Shown here piece after piece: positions 1 to 6,535 of a DNA stretch of 11,073 bases (the stretch's first letter is position 1; every line of letters begins with the position of its first letter). The stretch lies in the NCBI GenBank assembly GCA_021780585.1, contig JAJXYM010000429.1:1-11073 (forward strand). Reading direction: 5' to 3'. Under the pieces are notes generated by a model, which saw only the letters and a program-made list of their open reading frames with translations, did no database searches and was not told where the DNA came from. The position numbers and the translations under genes are program-made. Source of the DNA: Deltaproteobacteria bacterium (GTDB lineage: Bacteria > Desulfobacterota > Binatia > Binatales > Binataceae).

Positions 1-79
1 AAAGGGTCGAGCGGCCGTCTGACCGTGATGTCCCGGAGCGGACCCCGCGGCCTTCGGACAAATTTGCGCCTTATAGTTT

Positions 80-133
80 TTAATTTGGCTCAATTATATC
101 TGCTTAGCCTTAATTGGATGTGATTCAATTTAT
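80..133. repeat. Tandem AT-rich dyad elements upstream of promoter
   Basis: Two related AT-rich modules lie in tandem. The first (80-99) starts TTAATTTGG and ends TCAATTATAT; the second (110-133) starts TTAATTGG and ends TTCAATTTAT. Each contains an AATT dyad: TAATT/AATTA at 81-85 and 92-96, and AATTG/CAATT at 112-116 and 126-130. Their left edges are 30 bp apart, about three helical turns, and both lie just upstream of the -35 box at 146. They could be paired operator sites or an AT-rich UP-element region. The repeat is visible in the sequence; a regulatory role is inference. Confidence 0.4.
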
Positions 134-145
134 TTGCATAAAGAG

Positions 146-173
146 TTGACAGAAAATAACCGATTTGTAGAAT
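146..173 (+). promoter_or_regulatory. Sigma70-type promoter for the exported-protein genes
   Basis: A perfect -35 hexamer TTGACA (146-151) is followed after 16 bp by TAGAAT (168-173), five of six matches to the -10 consensus. Transcription would begin near 180, giving a leader of about 38 nt before the ATG at 218. It sits in the most AT-rich part of the window. It should drive the genes at 218-1423 and 1420-2904. This is the best promoter match in the window. Confidence 0.75.
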
Positions 174-217
174 TAGCTTTGTATCTCATAGGCTTAGTCG
201 AGGCCATTTAGGAAGCT

Positions 218-1423
218 ATGAAAACGCGATATTTTGCCGTCACCTGCGGCGTCTTTCTCGTGTTGGCGGTCTCGGCGGTCGCGACGCACGGGCAGAATGC
301 CGCCGTCTCGGATAGTTCCGGGACCATCGCCAGTCCGCTGCGATGGTACTCGCGGAGTTTTCCGCTGGCTTCCAGAGTTACCCGTGAGATGGTGCGCAAG
401 GCGGTTGCGGCCAACGCCACGGTCCCGATGTGGAGCTACAGCGTTACGTCGCCCGTGGATAACAACAGCTATTCAGGCGTGATGGTGGGCCGCAGTCCGT
501 TCTTTCACGGCGCGAGGACCACCAGCGTCCCCGCCTATATCGTCCCGATCAAGATCAACATGCCTGACGGGGGCGTCTTCGATCCGTCCGCGCCGGATTC
601 CGCCTGCTCGCCCAAGGGCACGGCGGTGGTGTTGACGCAACAATCGCCAATCATGCAGTCGACCCCCTTCAGCATGGGTTCCACCGACGTGGGTTCAACC
701 CAATATATCGACGCCTTCCAGCGCGGCAATTTCTGGACCGACGTCGTCACGACGGGCGATAGCTATCATACGATGCTCAGTCCGGTCACGTTGAACGCGA
801 TAACTGTAAACGTGCCCGCGGGTAGCGGGTTGACCTGTTCGCTCGCTCAATACAACGGCTGTGGGAACATCGGATTTATCGACAACAGTTGGTTCGATCC
901 CTATTTGCAAAACACGCTGATTCCCAGCCTGGCCGCGCAGGGAGTCAATGCCGCCACTTTTCCGATGATACTGCTGTACAACGTATGGCAGGTCAGCAGC
1001 TCGTCGGAATTGCAATGTTTTCCGCCTAACGGCTTTTTTAGCTACCACAACGCCTATGGCTACCCGCCGCAGACCTATTCGGTGGATGCGTATGACACCA
1101 CCGGCGTGCTTTCCAACACGGGTAACGTTTCGGTCTTAAGCCATGAGGTCGGCGAATGGATGGATGATCCGCTCGGCACCAACCCGACTCCGGCGTGGGG
1201 TAAGGTCGGCCAGGTCACCGGATGCCAGAGCAATCTTGAAGTGGGCGACCCGTTGACCGGCACGCTGCTGCCGCCGGTAACGATGCCGAACGGCTTCGCT
1301 TACGATTTGCAGGAGTTGGCGTTTTTTTCGTGGTTCTATCGGCAGTCGCCTTCGCTTGGCGTCAACGACTGGTTCTCCGATAACGGTACCTTCAGCACCG
1401 ATGCGGGAGCGGTCTGCTCATGA
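218..1423 (+). CDS. Exported protein with HEVGE metalloprotease-like motif
   Basis: A 401-residue protein with an N-terminal Sec-type signal peptide: basic MKTR, then a hydrophobic stretch to about residue 23, with cleavage likely near residue 25-26. The mature part has six cysteines (130, 207, 215, 267, 336, 400), enough for three disulfides in an oxidising compartment. The central part is rich in Ser, Thr, Asn and aromatics, as in exported proteins. Near the C-terminus, residues 308-317 read SHEVGEWMDD, followed by a conserved-looking block with PTPAWG and NLEVGDPL. The motif resembles the HExxH zinc-protease helix with Glu in place of the second His; Asp316, Asp317 or Asp344 could complete a metal site. 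I recall similar uncharacterised exported proteins in soil bacteria but no characterised member. The ATG is preceded by AGGAAG (210-215) and the promoter at 146-173. The stop overlaps the next start (ATGA). Hydrolytic function is inference; a structural or substrate-binding role is possible. Confidence 0.8.
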   Translation: MKTRYFAVTCGVFLVLAVSAVATHGQNAAVSDSSGTIASPLRWYSRSFPLASRVTREMVRKAVAANATVPMWSYSVTSPVDNNSYSGVMVGRSPFFHGARTTSVPAYIVPIKINMPDGGVFDPSAPDSACSPKGTAVVLTQQSPIMQSTPFSMGSTDVGSTQYIDAFQRGNFWTDVVTTGDSYHTMLSPVTLNAITVNVPAGSGLTCSLAQYNGCGNIGFIDNSWFDPYLQNTLIPSLAAQGVNAATFPMILLYNVWQVSSSSELQCFPPNGFFSYHNAYGYPPQTYSVDAYDTTGVLSNTGNVSVLSHEVGEWMDDPLGTNPTPAWGKVGQVTGCQSNLEVGDPLTGTLLPPVTMPNGFAYDLQELAFFSWFYRQSPSLGVNDWFSDNGTFSTDAGAVCS

Positions 1424-2904
1424 GTCGCCGGGCGCTTCGGCTGGAAGCTGGCGAACTATGTGCCGCGGCATATTCCCGTCGGTCCGCGCGGCGCGGAAGC
1501 TTTTTGGCGAGCCAAACGATCAGGCGCTTCCTGGCGCATCGCGCGGCGTTGTTCTATGGACTCGGCGTCTTGACCGCCGTGAGCTTGATTGCGGTTTCTC
1601 CCGCCAACGCGGACACGGTCGTGCCCGTCACGAGCGCCAGCGCGCAGAACGCCAATGACTGGGTGATCTGGTCGCAGCTCGGCCCCGACGCAACCACGCT
1701 CGGCGCGAGCTTTGCCGCCGCTTCGGCCGGAAGCATCAGCGTCGCGGGCGCTCTGGGCGGTTCCGGGAGCCTGGTTTCCGTGGTATGCCCGGCCAGCCCT
1801 TGCAGTTGGGGCAACTCGACCGGCTTCACCGCGGGCGACAGCCTGATTTGGACTTCCGATACCGGAAACGCGGGCAACGGGCCGCTGACATTGACCTTGG
1901 GAACCGCCGTTTCGGGCGCGGGGGCGCTGCTTCAGGCGGACGGACCCGCCCAGTTCACCGCGCAAATCGAGGTCTTTCAGGGCGCCACGCCGCTCGGCAG
2001 CTTCACCGCGGTCAGCGACACAAACGGCGACGCCGTTTATATCGGCTTATTGGATCAGACCGCGGCGAATATCACTTCGGTGACATTCAGTATTACCAGT
2101 TGCGCGGGAAACTGCGCCGACTTCGGCATCGACACCGTGGAGTTGACGGCGACGACCCCGGCGCCAAGTCCCTCGCCATCACCATCGCCCTCGCCAAGTC
2201 CCTCGCCCTCGCCCTCGCCATCACCATCGCCCTCGCCGACCCCGACGCCGATCGCGAACGCCCTGCTGATGGTTCGACCCAAGGCGCTCGCGTTTCCCGC
2301 CCAGGTGGTGCTCGGCAGCGCCGGCCAAACCAGCCCGCCCCGATTCTTCACGCTCGTCAACCCCAAAAATCGCAATCAGAACGCGCCGATCACGCTGGGG
2401 GCGATCACGCCCGCTGACGGAGAGTTCCAATCCTCCGGCTGCGCCGGCCAATCCTTGCCGCCGGGCGGGACCTGCGTGGTTTCGGTGACGTTTACTCCCG
2501 GCTCGCCGGGCGCGCACGGGAGCGGAATTACGGTGGAGAGCAACGCGCGCAACGGCGCGCAGTCGGTGGCCGTCAAGGGTATCGGGCGGCAGGGCGTGCT
2601 GCTCCACCGGCCGCCCGCGCTTGGTTTCGGGCGGGTCGCGGTCGGAGTTCAGAGCGCTCCCAAAGTGCTGACGCTCATCAACCATAATCCGGTGACGATG
2701 AATATAACCGGAATCTCCTCCAGTGATCCGGCGGAATTCGTCGCCAACACGGCCTGCGTCGCCCCGCTGGGACCTGGCGCAAGCTGCCCGGTGACGGTGA
2801 CGTTCACGCCCGGGACCAAGGGGCTCCGTCGGGCGAAGCTCTCGATCAGCGATGACGCCGCGCACAGCCCGCAGGCCATCAATTTGTCGGGGGCGGGCAA
2901 GTAG
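1420..2904 (+). CDS. Exported choice-of-anchor D domain protein with Pro-Ser linker
   Basis: Up to 494 residues. Residues 43-60 are hydrophobic and end in PANA before Asp65, a good signal peptidase I site. Residues 65-247 form a Gly/Ala/Thr-rich beta-type domain I cannot name, with a Cys pair at 228 and 232. Residues 249-277 are a Pro-Ser/Pro-Thr linker. Then come two copies of an ASPM/SPD-2/Hydin-type (choice-of-anchor D) Ig-like domain, about 282-390 and 395-490; each contains a C(V/P)V(S/T)VTFTPG strand and ends in a (V/L)(K/S)G(I/A)G motif. Such domains occur in surface and adhesin-like proteins; no catalytic motif is seen. The ATG at 1420 overlaps the upstream stop, suggesting translational coupling. 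A TTG at 1504 with GGAAG at 1495-1499 would give a more ordinary signal peptide without the Arg-rich first 28 residues, so the true start is uncertain. The role is probably cell-surface or extracellular, partnered with the upstream protein. Confidence 0.82.
   Translation: MSRRALRLEAGELCAAAYSRRSARRGSFLASQTIRRFLAHRAALFYGLGVLTAVSLIAVSPANADTVVPVTSASAQNANDWVIWSQLGPDATTLGASFAAASAGSISVAGALGGSGSLVSVVCPASPCSWGNSTGFTAGDSLIWTSDTGNAGNGPLTLTLGTAVSGAGALLQADGPAQFTAQIEVFQGATPLGSFTAVSDTNGDAVYIGLLDQTAANITSVTFSITSCAGNCADFGIDTVELTATTPAPSPSPSPSPSPSPSPSPSPSPSPSPTPTPIANALLMVRPKALAFPAQVVLGSAGQTSPPRFFTLVNPKNRNQNAPITLGAITPADGEFQSSGCAGQSLPPGGTCVVSVTFTPGSPGAHGSGITVESNARNGAQSVAVKGIGRQGVLLHRPPALGFGRVAVGVQSAPKVLTLINHNPVTMNITGISSSDPAEFVANTACVAPLGPGASCPVTVTFTPGTKGLRRAKLSISDDAAHSPQAINLSGAGK
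2164..2250 (+). repeat. Pro-Ser/Pro-Thr hexamer microsatellite in coding sequence
   Basis: Twelve consecutive Pro-Ser codon pairs (2164-2235), then Pro-Thr pairs, encode the stiff linker between the N-terminal domain and the Ig-like domains of the 1420-2904 protein. The DNA is a degenerate 6-bp repeat of CCNTCN units. It contains higher-order duplication: a unit beginning CCAAGTCCCTCG occurs at 2164 and 2194, and CCATCACCATCGCCCTCG occurs in both halves. Unit changes would stay in frame, so linker length can vary without breaking the gene. Confidence 0.85.
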
Positions 2905-2916
2905 ACGGGACGCCGC

Positions 2917-2970
2917 GTGAATCAGCCGCCTCGCCCGGATGGGGCCTTGCGGGCGAGGCGGCTGATTCGC
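2917..2970 (+). terminator. Long hairpin after the choice-of-anchor D gene
   Basis: A perfect 19-bp inverted repeat (2919-2937 and 2950-2968) encloses a 12-nt loop; one G-U and one G-C pair extend it to 2917-2970. It starts 14 nt after the stop codon at 2902-2904, where a terminator is expected. No T-tract follows on the plus strand, so it is not a textbook intrinsic terminator. It may act as a 3'-end stabilising hairpin or assist Rho-dependent termination. Confidence 0.55.
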
Positions 2971-2999
2971 CGGCCGAATCCCGGAGGATGGCGCGATTG

Positions 3000-3100
3000 G
3001 ACTGGCTATTTACCGGGCCGCCGGCGTCGCGCGCGCCGCGTTCGAAACGCCGGTGGCGCGTAATATAGATTTCGCGAAATATAATTGACGACTGGCTATT
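3000..3100. repeat. 11-bp direct repeat pair, 90 bp apart
   Basis: GACTGGCTATT occurs at 3000-3010 and again at 3090-3100. Each copy is preceded by ATTG (ATTG directly before the first; ATTGAC before the second) and followed within a few bases by a GC-rich run. The 79 bp between them carry no open reading frame of note. They could be remnants of a small duplication, or the ends of a decayed insertion. Confidence 0.4.
3066..3083. repeat. AT-rich palindrome
   Basis: ATTTCGCGAAAT (3069-3080) is a perfect 12-bp palindrome; after one mismatch the pairing continues to 3066-3083. It sits in a short AT-rich island between the two convergent genes. No promoter or gene start is close enough to make it an obvious operator, so its role is unknown. 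Confidence 0.35.
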
Positions 3101-3195
3101 GCCGGCGGCGCCTGTGGAAATCCACGCCTGGAGTCCGTCGCGGGTCGCCTGACGCCGTCGTGCGGCGCTTCGCCGAGGAATTGAATTGCGCGTCG

Positions 3196-3235
3196 AAAAA
3201 AACGGCCGCGGACGCCGTTCTGACGTCCGCGGCCG
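3196..3235 (-). terminator. Intrinsic terminator of the amidohydrolase gene
   Basis: On the minus strand a perfect 12-bp GC-rich stem (3224-3235 with 3203-3214) encloses a 9-nt loop and is followed immediately by seven T residues (the A-run at 3196-3202 on the plus strand). It starts 25 nt past the amidohydrolase stop at 3260-3262. Stem, loop and T-tract match the standard Rho-independent form. Confidence 0.85.
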
Positions 3236-3259
3236 CAGCCGTCGCCAAATCGATACGGA

Positions 3260-4993
3260 TCAGGCGTGACCGTTGCGCAGCAGCTTGCCCGGGGTCGCGC
3301 CGGTCGGCTTATCGTCTTCGAACGTGATCGCGCCGTTGACGACGATCGCCCGGTAGCCGCGCGCCCGCTGCACCCGGCGCCATTCGCCGCCCGGGAAATC
3401 ATGGACGACCTCGCCCACCCAGTCGGGTTCGACGTCGAGGCCCTTGAGGTCGTACACGACCACGTCGGCGCACGCGCCCTCGCGCAGCATCCCGCGATCC
3501 TTGAAGCCCGCCGCATGGGCGGGCAGGGCGGAAAGCCGATAATGCGCCTCCTCGAGCGTGAGTTTCTGCTCGTCGCGCACCAGCCATCGCAGCAGGTCCG
3601 TGGTGAACGCGCCGCCGGTGAAGAACTTGGTATGCGCGCCGCCGTCGGATACGCCGGGGATGGTATAGGGCGACGCGGTGAACATCTCCGCCATGTAATC
3701 GGAGTTGAAGCCGCGATTGGGGCCGAGGAATTCCGCCTTGAGGCCGGTCGCGATCGACAGATCGAGCATCACGTCGATCGGATGCTTGCCTTCCTCATGG
3801 GCGATCTGGCCGAGCGACTTGCCGACGTATTTCTCCAAATCGGGCTGGTCGTTGACCCACTGGACGATCAGATGCTGCGGCGCGCCGCCGACGCCCGCCT
3901 GAATCGCCTTGAGCTTGCGGCTGGCCTCGTCGGTTTCGCGTCTGACCGCCGCGCGCAGTTCCGGATCCTGCATCTTGCGGATTTTCTCTTCGGTCGTGCC
4001 GGTCGTGAGCGCGCGCCACGCCTTGCTCGCGTCGTAGAGGTTCCAGTGTTCGAGGGTGAAGGCGAAGCCGCTGCGCACGGTCGCGGTCTGGCCGAATATC
4101 GGCAATCCGTTGGCGCGGCATCGCTCGAGCCAGCGCAGGCTGCGCCGATGGATTTCCGGATCCTTGCGGGTCGGCACGATCGCGTTATGCAGAATCGGAC
4201 GGCGCGCCTCCGCCGCCAGCCGTTCGAGGAAATTCAGGTCGTCCTTGATATGGCCGGTCGCCTGCGTGATCTGGATGAAGCCGTCGTCACGCTGGCGCAG
4301 CACCCGCGCGAGATTGAGGATGTCCTCATCGACCATCGTGTCGGTGACCATCGGCGAACCGTCGTAATCCGCCTGGGTCGAATTACGTCCGAGCCGCTGG
4401 ATCGAGAAGCCCGACAGTCCGGCCTCCATTCCTTCATCGAGCAGCCGCGCCATTTCGAGCCGCTCTTTTTCGTTGGCCGGGCGGGTCTTGGCCGCGTCGA
4501 GACCCATCACATAGGTCATCAGCGATGCGGTCGGCATGTACTGGATACAGTTGACGCCCTTGGGCGATCGGTCGAGCGAATCCAGATATTCCGGAATCGT
4601 CTCCCAATCCCACTTCATTCCGACCTTCATCGCGTCGTACGGAATCGCTTCCGTGCGCGTCATCGTGAGCATCGATCGCTCGCGGAAATCGGGCTTGACC
4701 GGGGCGAAGCCGAATCCGCAATTGCCCAGCACGACCGAGGTCACGCCATGCCATCCCGAGATCGTGCACCACGGATCCCAGCGGATCTGCGCGTCGTAAT
4801 GGGTATGCAGATCGATGAAACCGGGCGCGACGATCAGGCCGTCGGCGTCGATCGTGCGTTTGGCGAAGCCGGGCGCGCGCCCGCCAATCTGCGCGATTCG
4901 CCCGTCGCGAATCCAGACGTCGCCGCGAAAGCTCGGCACGCGCGTGCCGTCGACGATCGTGCCGTCTTTGATGTGAAGATCGTACTCAGCCAT
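3260..4993 (-). CDS. D-aminoacylase-type amidohydrolase
   Basis: A 577-residue cytoplasmic protein of the amidohydrolase superfamily, nearest to N-acyl-D-amino-acid deacylases, which cleave the acyl group from N-acyl-D-amino acids. Residues 1-50 and about 505-565 form the small beta-sandwich that flanks the TIM barrel (GTIVDGT near the start, ADVVVYDL at 509-516). Metal-site residues visible are His63 and His65 (HTHYD), Cys92 (GNCGFG; His-to-Cys spacing 29 as in the Alcaligenes enzyme), His269 (ILHN) and Asp450 (SDGGAH). The histidine expected about 30 residues before His269 is not obvious; residues 239-247 read FIQITQATG. It is longer than the classic enzymes of about 480 residues, as in many uncharacterised members. 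The start at 4993 is chosen because AAGGAGG lies 10 nt upstream; an upstream extension to 5101 would skip this site. A strong terminator follows. The exact substrate is unknown. Confidence 0.88.
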   Translation of the reverse strand: MAEYDLHIKDGTIVDGTRVPSFRGDVWIRDGRIAQIGGRAPGFAKRTIDADGLIVAPGFIDLHTHYDAQIRWDPWCTISGWHGVTSVVLGNCGFGFAPVKPDFRERSMLTMTRTEAIPYDAMKVGMKWDWETIPEYLDSLDRSPKGVNCIQYMPTASLMTYVMGLDAAKTRPANEKERLEMARLLDEGMEAGLSGFSIQRLGRNSTQADYDGSPMVTDTMVDEDILNLARVLRQRDDGFIQITQATGHIKDDLNFLERLAAEARRPILHNAIVPTRKDPEIHRRSLRWLERCRANGLPIFGQTATVRSGFAFTLEHWNLYDASKAWRALTTGTTEEKIRKMQDPELRAAVRRETDEASRKLKAIQAGVGGAPQHLIVQWVNDQPDLEKYVGKSLGQIAHEEGKHPIDVMLDLSIATGLKAEFLGPNRGFNSDYMAEMFTASPYTIPGVSDGGAHTKFFTGGAFTTDLLRWLVRDEQKLTLEEAHYRLSALPAHAAGFKDRGMLREGACADVVVYDLKGLDVEPDWVGEVVHDFPGGEWRRVQRARGYRAIVVNGAITFEDDKPTGATPGKLLRNGHA

Positions 4994-5003
4994 GAATGCG
5001 TTC

Positions 5004-5010
5004 CCTCCTT
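5004..5010 (-). promoter_or_regulatory. Strong ribosome binding site fixing the amidohydrolase start
   Basis: AAGGAGG on the minus strand lies 10 nt before the ATG at 4993. It is the strongest Shine-Dalgarno match in the window, and it decides for this start over upstream in-frame alternatives reaching 5101. Confidence 0.8.
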
Positions 5011-5075
5011 GATGGTAGAGACACCGGCGCGCGCTAATATGCCGCGATGCTCCTGCTAATGTCGTTTCATCCCTT

Positions 5076-5103
5076 GGTATAGCATCGGCGCGCCGAAACA
5101 CAA
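5076..5103 (-). promoter_or_regulatory. Weak candidate promoter for the amidohydrolase gene
   Basis: On the minus strand TTGTGT (5103 to 5098) and TATACC (5081 to 5076) are 16 bp apart, three and four matches to the sigma70 hexamers. Transcription would start near 5069, giving a leader of about 75 nt. It lies in the 219-bp gap between the VOC gene stop and the amidohydrolase start, long enough for the hydrolase to have its own promoter. Confidence 0.3.
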
Positions 5104-5212
5104 GCGTAACCAGACCGTGGCGACCGTCCGTCGCGGGCGCGAATTACGCGACCCCGCCAACGTCTTCGATGACCAGTGGATCCGGGCGCCGCGCGGCGCG
5201 CCCGCCGGCGTC

Positions 5213-5986
5213 CTACACGAGATAAAAGCGCGTGCCGCAAATCGTGATTTGATCGTCGCCCGTCGCGCATCCGCGCTGGCGCGCCGCCGCCATCACGCGC
5301 GCGCGATCGACGGCGACGATATCGATGCCGCCAAGGCCCTCGCCGCGTCCGTCGGTCGCCTCCACGAAACGCACGACGGCGTTATCCAGCGGCATCTCGA
5401 ACCGGCCGCGCGTATCCTTGCGCAGCGGAATTTCCGCGATCGCGCTCCAGCGCTCGGCCAGTCCGCGCGGATCCGCCGACTGCAGCTCGACGCCGGTATA
5501 GGCCGTGACCACCTCCGTCCGGCGCGCTCCCGTCCATTCCGCGCCGCCCGCCGGCATCCAGTTGCCCTCCGGCTCGCCCTTGGCGTCCCAATCGATTTCG
5601 AAGAAGGCGCCGCCGGTGTCGGCCGGATGAAGCTGCATCGCGTGAAACGTTTTCGACTCATGCTCCCATGCCACCCGCACGCCGAGCGCCTTCGCGCGCT
5701 CCTTGCGGCCGAGCTGGGTCGCATGGGAATCGCACTGGCAGATGACCATGTAACCGCCGTCGCCGTCGCGGCGCTTCAGATAGCGGCCGGCGGCGGTGTT
5801 CTCTTTGACCGGGGCGACGACCTCGATAAAATTCGCGCCCACCGGCATCAGGGAGTTTTCCAGTCCGAAGACCGCGACCTCGGGATCCTTGAAGCAGACC
5901 TCGAGGCCCATCACGGATTTGAAGTCCTCGAGCGCCGGCGCGAGCCGGTTGGCGACGAGACAAATCTGGCGAAGCCGTATCGACAT
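5213..5986 (-). CDS. VOC (glyoxalase-fold) family protein
   Basis: A 257-residue cytoplasmic protein of the vicinal oxygen chelate superfamily. The N-terminus (RLRQICLVANRLAPALEDFK) is the first beta strand and helix of a VOC module, followed by GLEVCFKDPEVAVFGLEN and ANFIEVVAP around residues 28-59. Residues 118-130 carry QLHPADTGG and FFEIDWD; His120 and Glu130 are likely metal ligands. A second, weaker module covers about residues 155-257 (VVTAYTGVELQSADP near its start), so the protein is a two-module VOC unit. Members range from dioxygenases to lyases and glyoxalases, and the substrate cannot be told here. The ATG at 5986 is preceded by GGAGG (5992-5996) at 5 nt, which decides this start; the reading frame stays open much further upstream, but that part is antisense to the amidase gene and is not protein-like. 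It is divergent from the amidase gene. Confidence 0.85.
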   Translation of the reverse strand: MSIRLRQICLVANRLAPALEDFKSVMGLEVCFKDPEVAVFGLENSLMPVGANFIEVVAPVKENTAAGRYLKRRDGDGGYMVICQCDSHATQLGRKERAKALGVRVAWEHESKTFHAMQLHPADTGGAFFEIDWDAKGEPEGNWMPAGGAEWTGARRTEVVTAYTGVELQSADPRGLAERWSAIAEIPLRKDTRGRFEMPLDNAVVRFVEATDGRGEGLGGIDIVAVDRARVMAAARQRGCATGDDQITICGTRFYLV

Positions 5987-6123
5987 GGCGTCCTCCGGGC
6001 GGCGGGCCAAGGCGACGCCGCGCGCTTGCAATGGCGTTGTCGGGCAGAGGATAGGCCGAGTCGCGGTCAAAGCGCCATAGTTGCGACGCGGGGGCCGCTC
6101 GCCCGATCGGCGCGCGCGAAACT

Positions 6124-6152
6124 CATTCCCGATAGTCAAATCGCCGGGAATG
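6124..6152. promoter_or_regulatory. Inverted repeat, possible operator
   Basis: CATTCCCG (6124-6131) and CGGGAATG (6145-6152) are perfect 8-bp inverted repeats separated by 13 bp, so the half-site centres are 21 bp apart, two helical turns. It lies in the AT-rich island between the divergent VOC and amidase genes. The spacing fits a dimeric regulator binding one face of the DNA. No regulator gene is nearby, and a chance dyad is possible. Confidence 0.35.
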
Positions 6153-6521
6153 CAATTTATTGTTGGGATTAGCGCGGCCGGGCATGGCGCGGGATTGACC
6201 AGAATCGCATGATTTTGTGACTTCCGGGCTATCCGATGCTCAATTCGCGTGCGTCGCGCGACGATCGCGCGCGGGCGCCGCGACGCATCCGATGCCCGGC
6301 GCGCGGGCATCTGCGCGCGCGGAGGGCATCGCAGGGCGCGCGTTTTGTCGCATAGGGCGCAAATAGCCGGCATCGCCGCCGCTATAGCCAACCGGTACGT
6401 TCGTTGCTTTCCACATCGACGCGCACGTCGCGCCGGTGCGGTATTCGGCGACGACGCATGCATACTCCCTATGGGTATCCGCGGCCTATCGGTCAAACCG
6501 TTCGCGCCCGCGCCCATCGAT

Positions 6522-6526
6522 GGAAG
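6522..6526 (+). promoter_or_regulatory. Ribosome binding site supporting TTG start of amidase
   Basis: GGAAG lies 9 nt before the TTG at 6536. Neither the ATG at 6458 nor the TTG at 6404 has a comparable site, and conserved amidase sequence begins only about ten residues after 6536. This favours the shorter protein. Confidence 0.5.
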
Positions 6527-6535
6527 TTTCGTCGC

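Larger units (their letters stand above)
2905..3259. other. Convergent intergenic region
   Basis: This 355-bp stretch lies between the stop of the choice-of-anchor D gene (+) and the stop of the amidohydrolase gene (-). I see no credible gene in it. It holds a long hairpin next to the plus-strand gene, an 11-bp direct repeat pair, an AT-rich palindrome and a minus-strand intrinsic terminator, each listed separately. Confidence 0.7.
5987..6535. other. Divergent intergenic region between VOC and amidase genes
   Basis: These 549 bp separate the VOC start (-) from the preferred amidase start (+). They contain the VOC Shine-Dalgarno at 5992-5996, a short AT-rich island around 6121-6170 with an inverted repeat, and the GGAAG site at 6522-6526. 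TTGACC occurs at 6195-6200 without a convincing -10 partner. No promoter is convincing in either direction. In-frame codons from 6404 to 6535 are Arg-rich and unlike any protein domain, so I treat them as leader. A longer amidase start at TTG 6404 or ATG 6458 cannot be excluded. Confidence 0.55.

Noticed and set aside
1..60. Possible end of an upstream gene
   Set aside because: The stretch is GC-rich and partly open in some frames, but too short to identify a product or choose a frame.
1785..2417. Plus-strand 210-codon open frame inside the choice-of-anchor D gene
   Set aside because: Arg-rich, repeat-bearing, no motif; it is a frame shadow of the gene whose linker and Ig-like domains are clear.
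3266..5059. A 597-codon open frame on the plus strand opposite the amidohydrolase gene
   Set aside because: It mirrors a gene with clear motifs, strong ribosome binding site and terminator. Its own translation is Arg/Ala-rich with no domain or ribosome binding site, as expected of an antisense shadow in GC-rich DNA.
5188..5201. 14-bp GC palindrome near the end of the VOC gene as a terminator
   Set aside because: It has no T-tract on the minus strand and such palindromes are common in this composition.
5117..6172. A 351-codon plus-strand open frame opposite the VOC gene
   Set aside because: The VOC frame on the other strand has recognisable motifs and a good ribosome binding site; this frame shows none.
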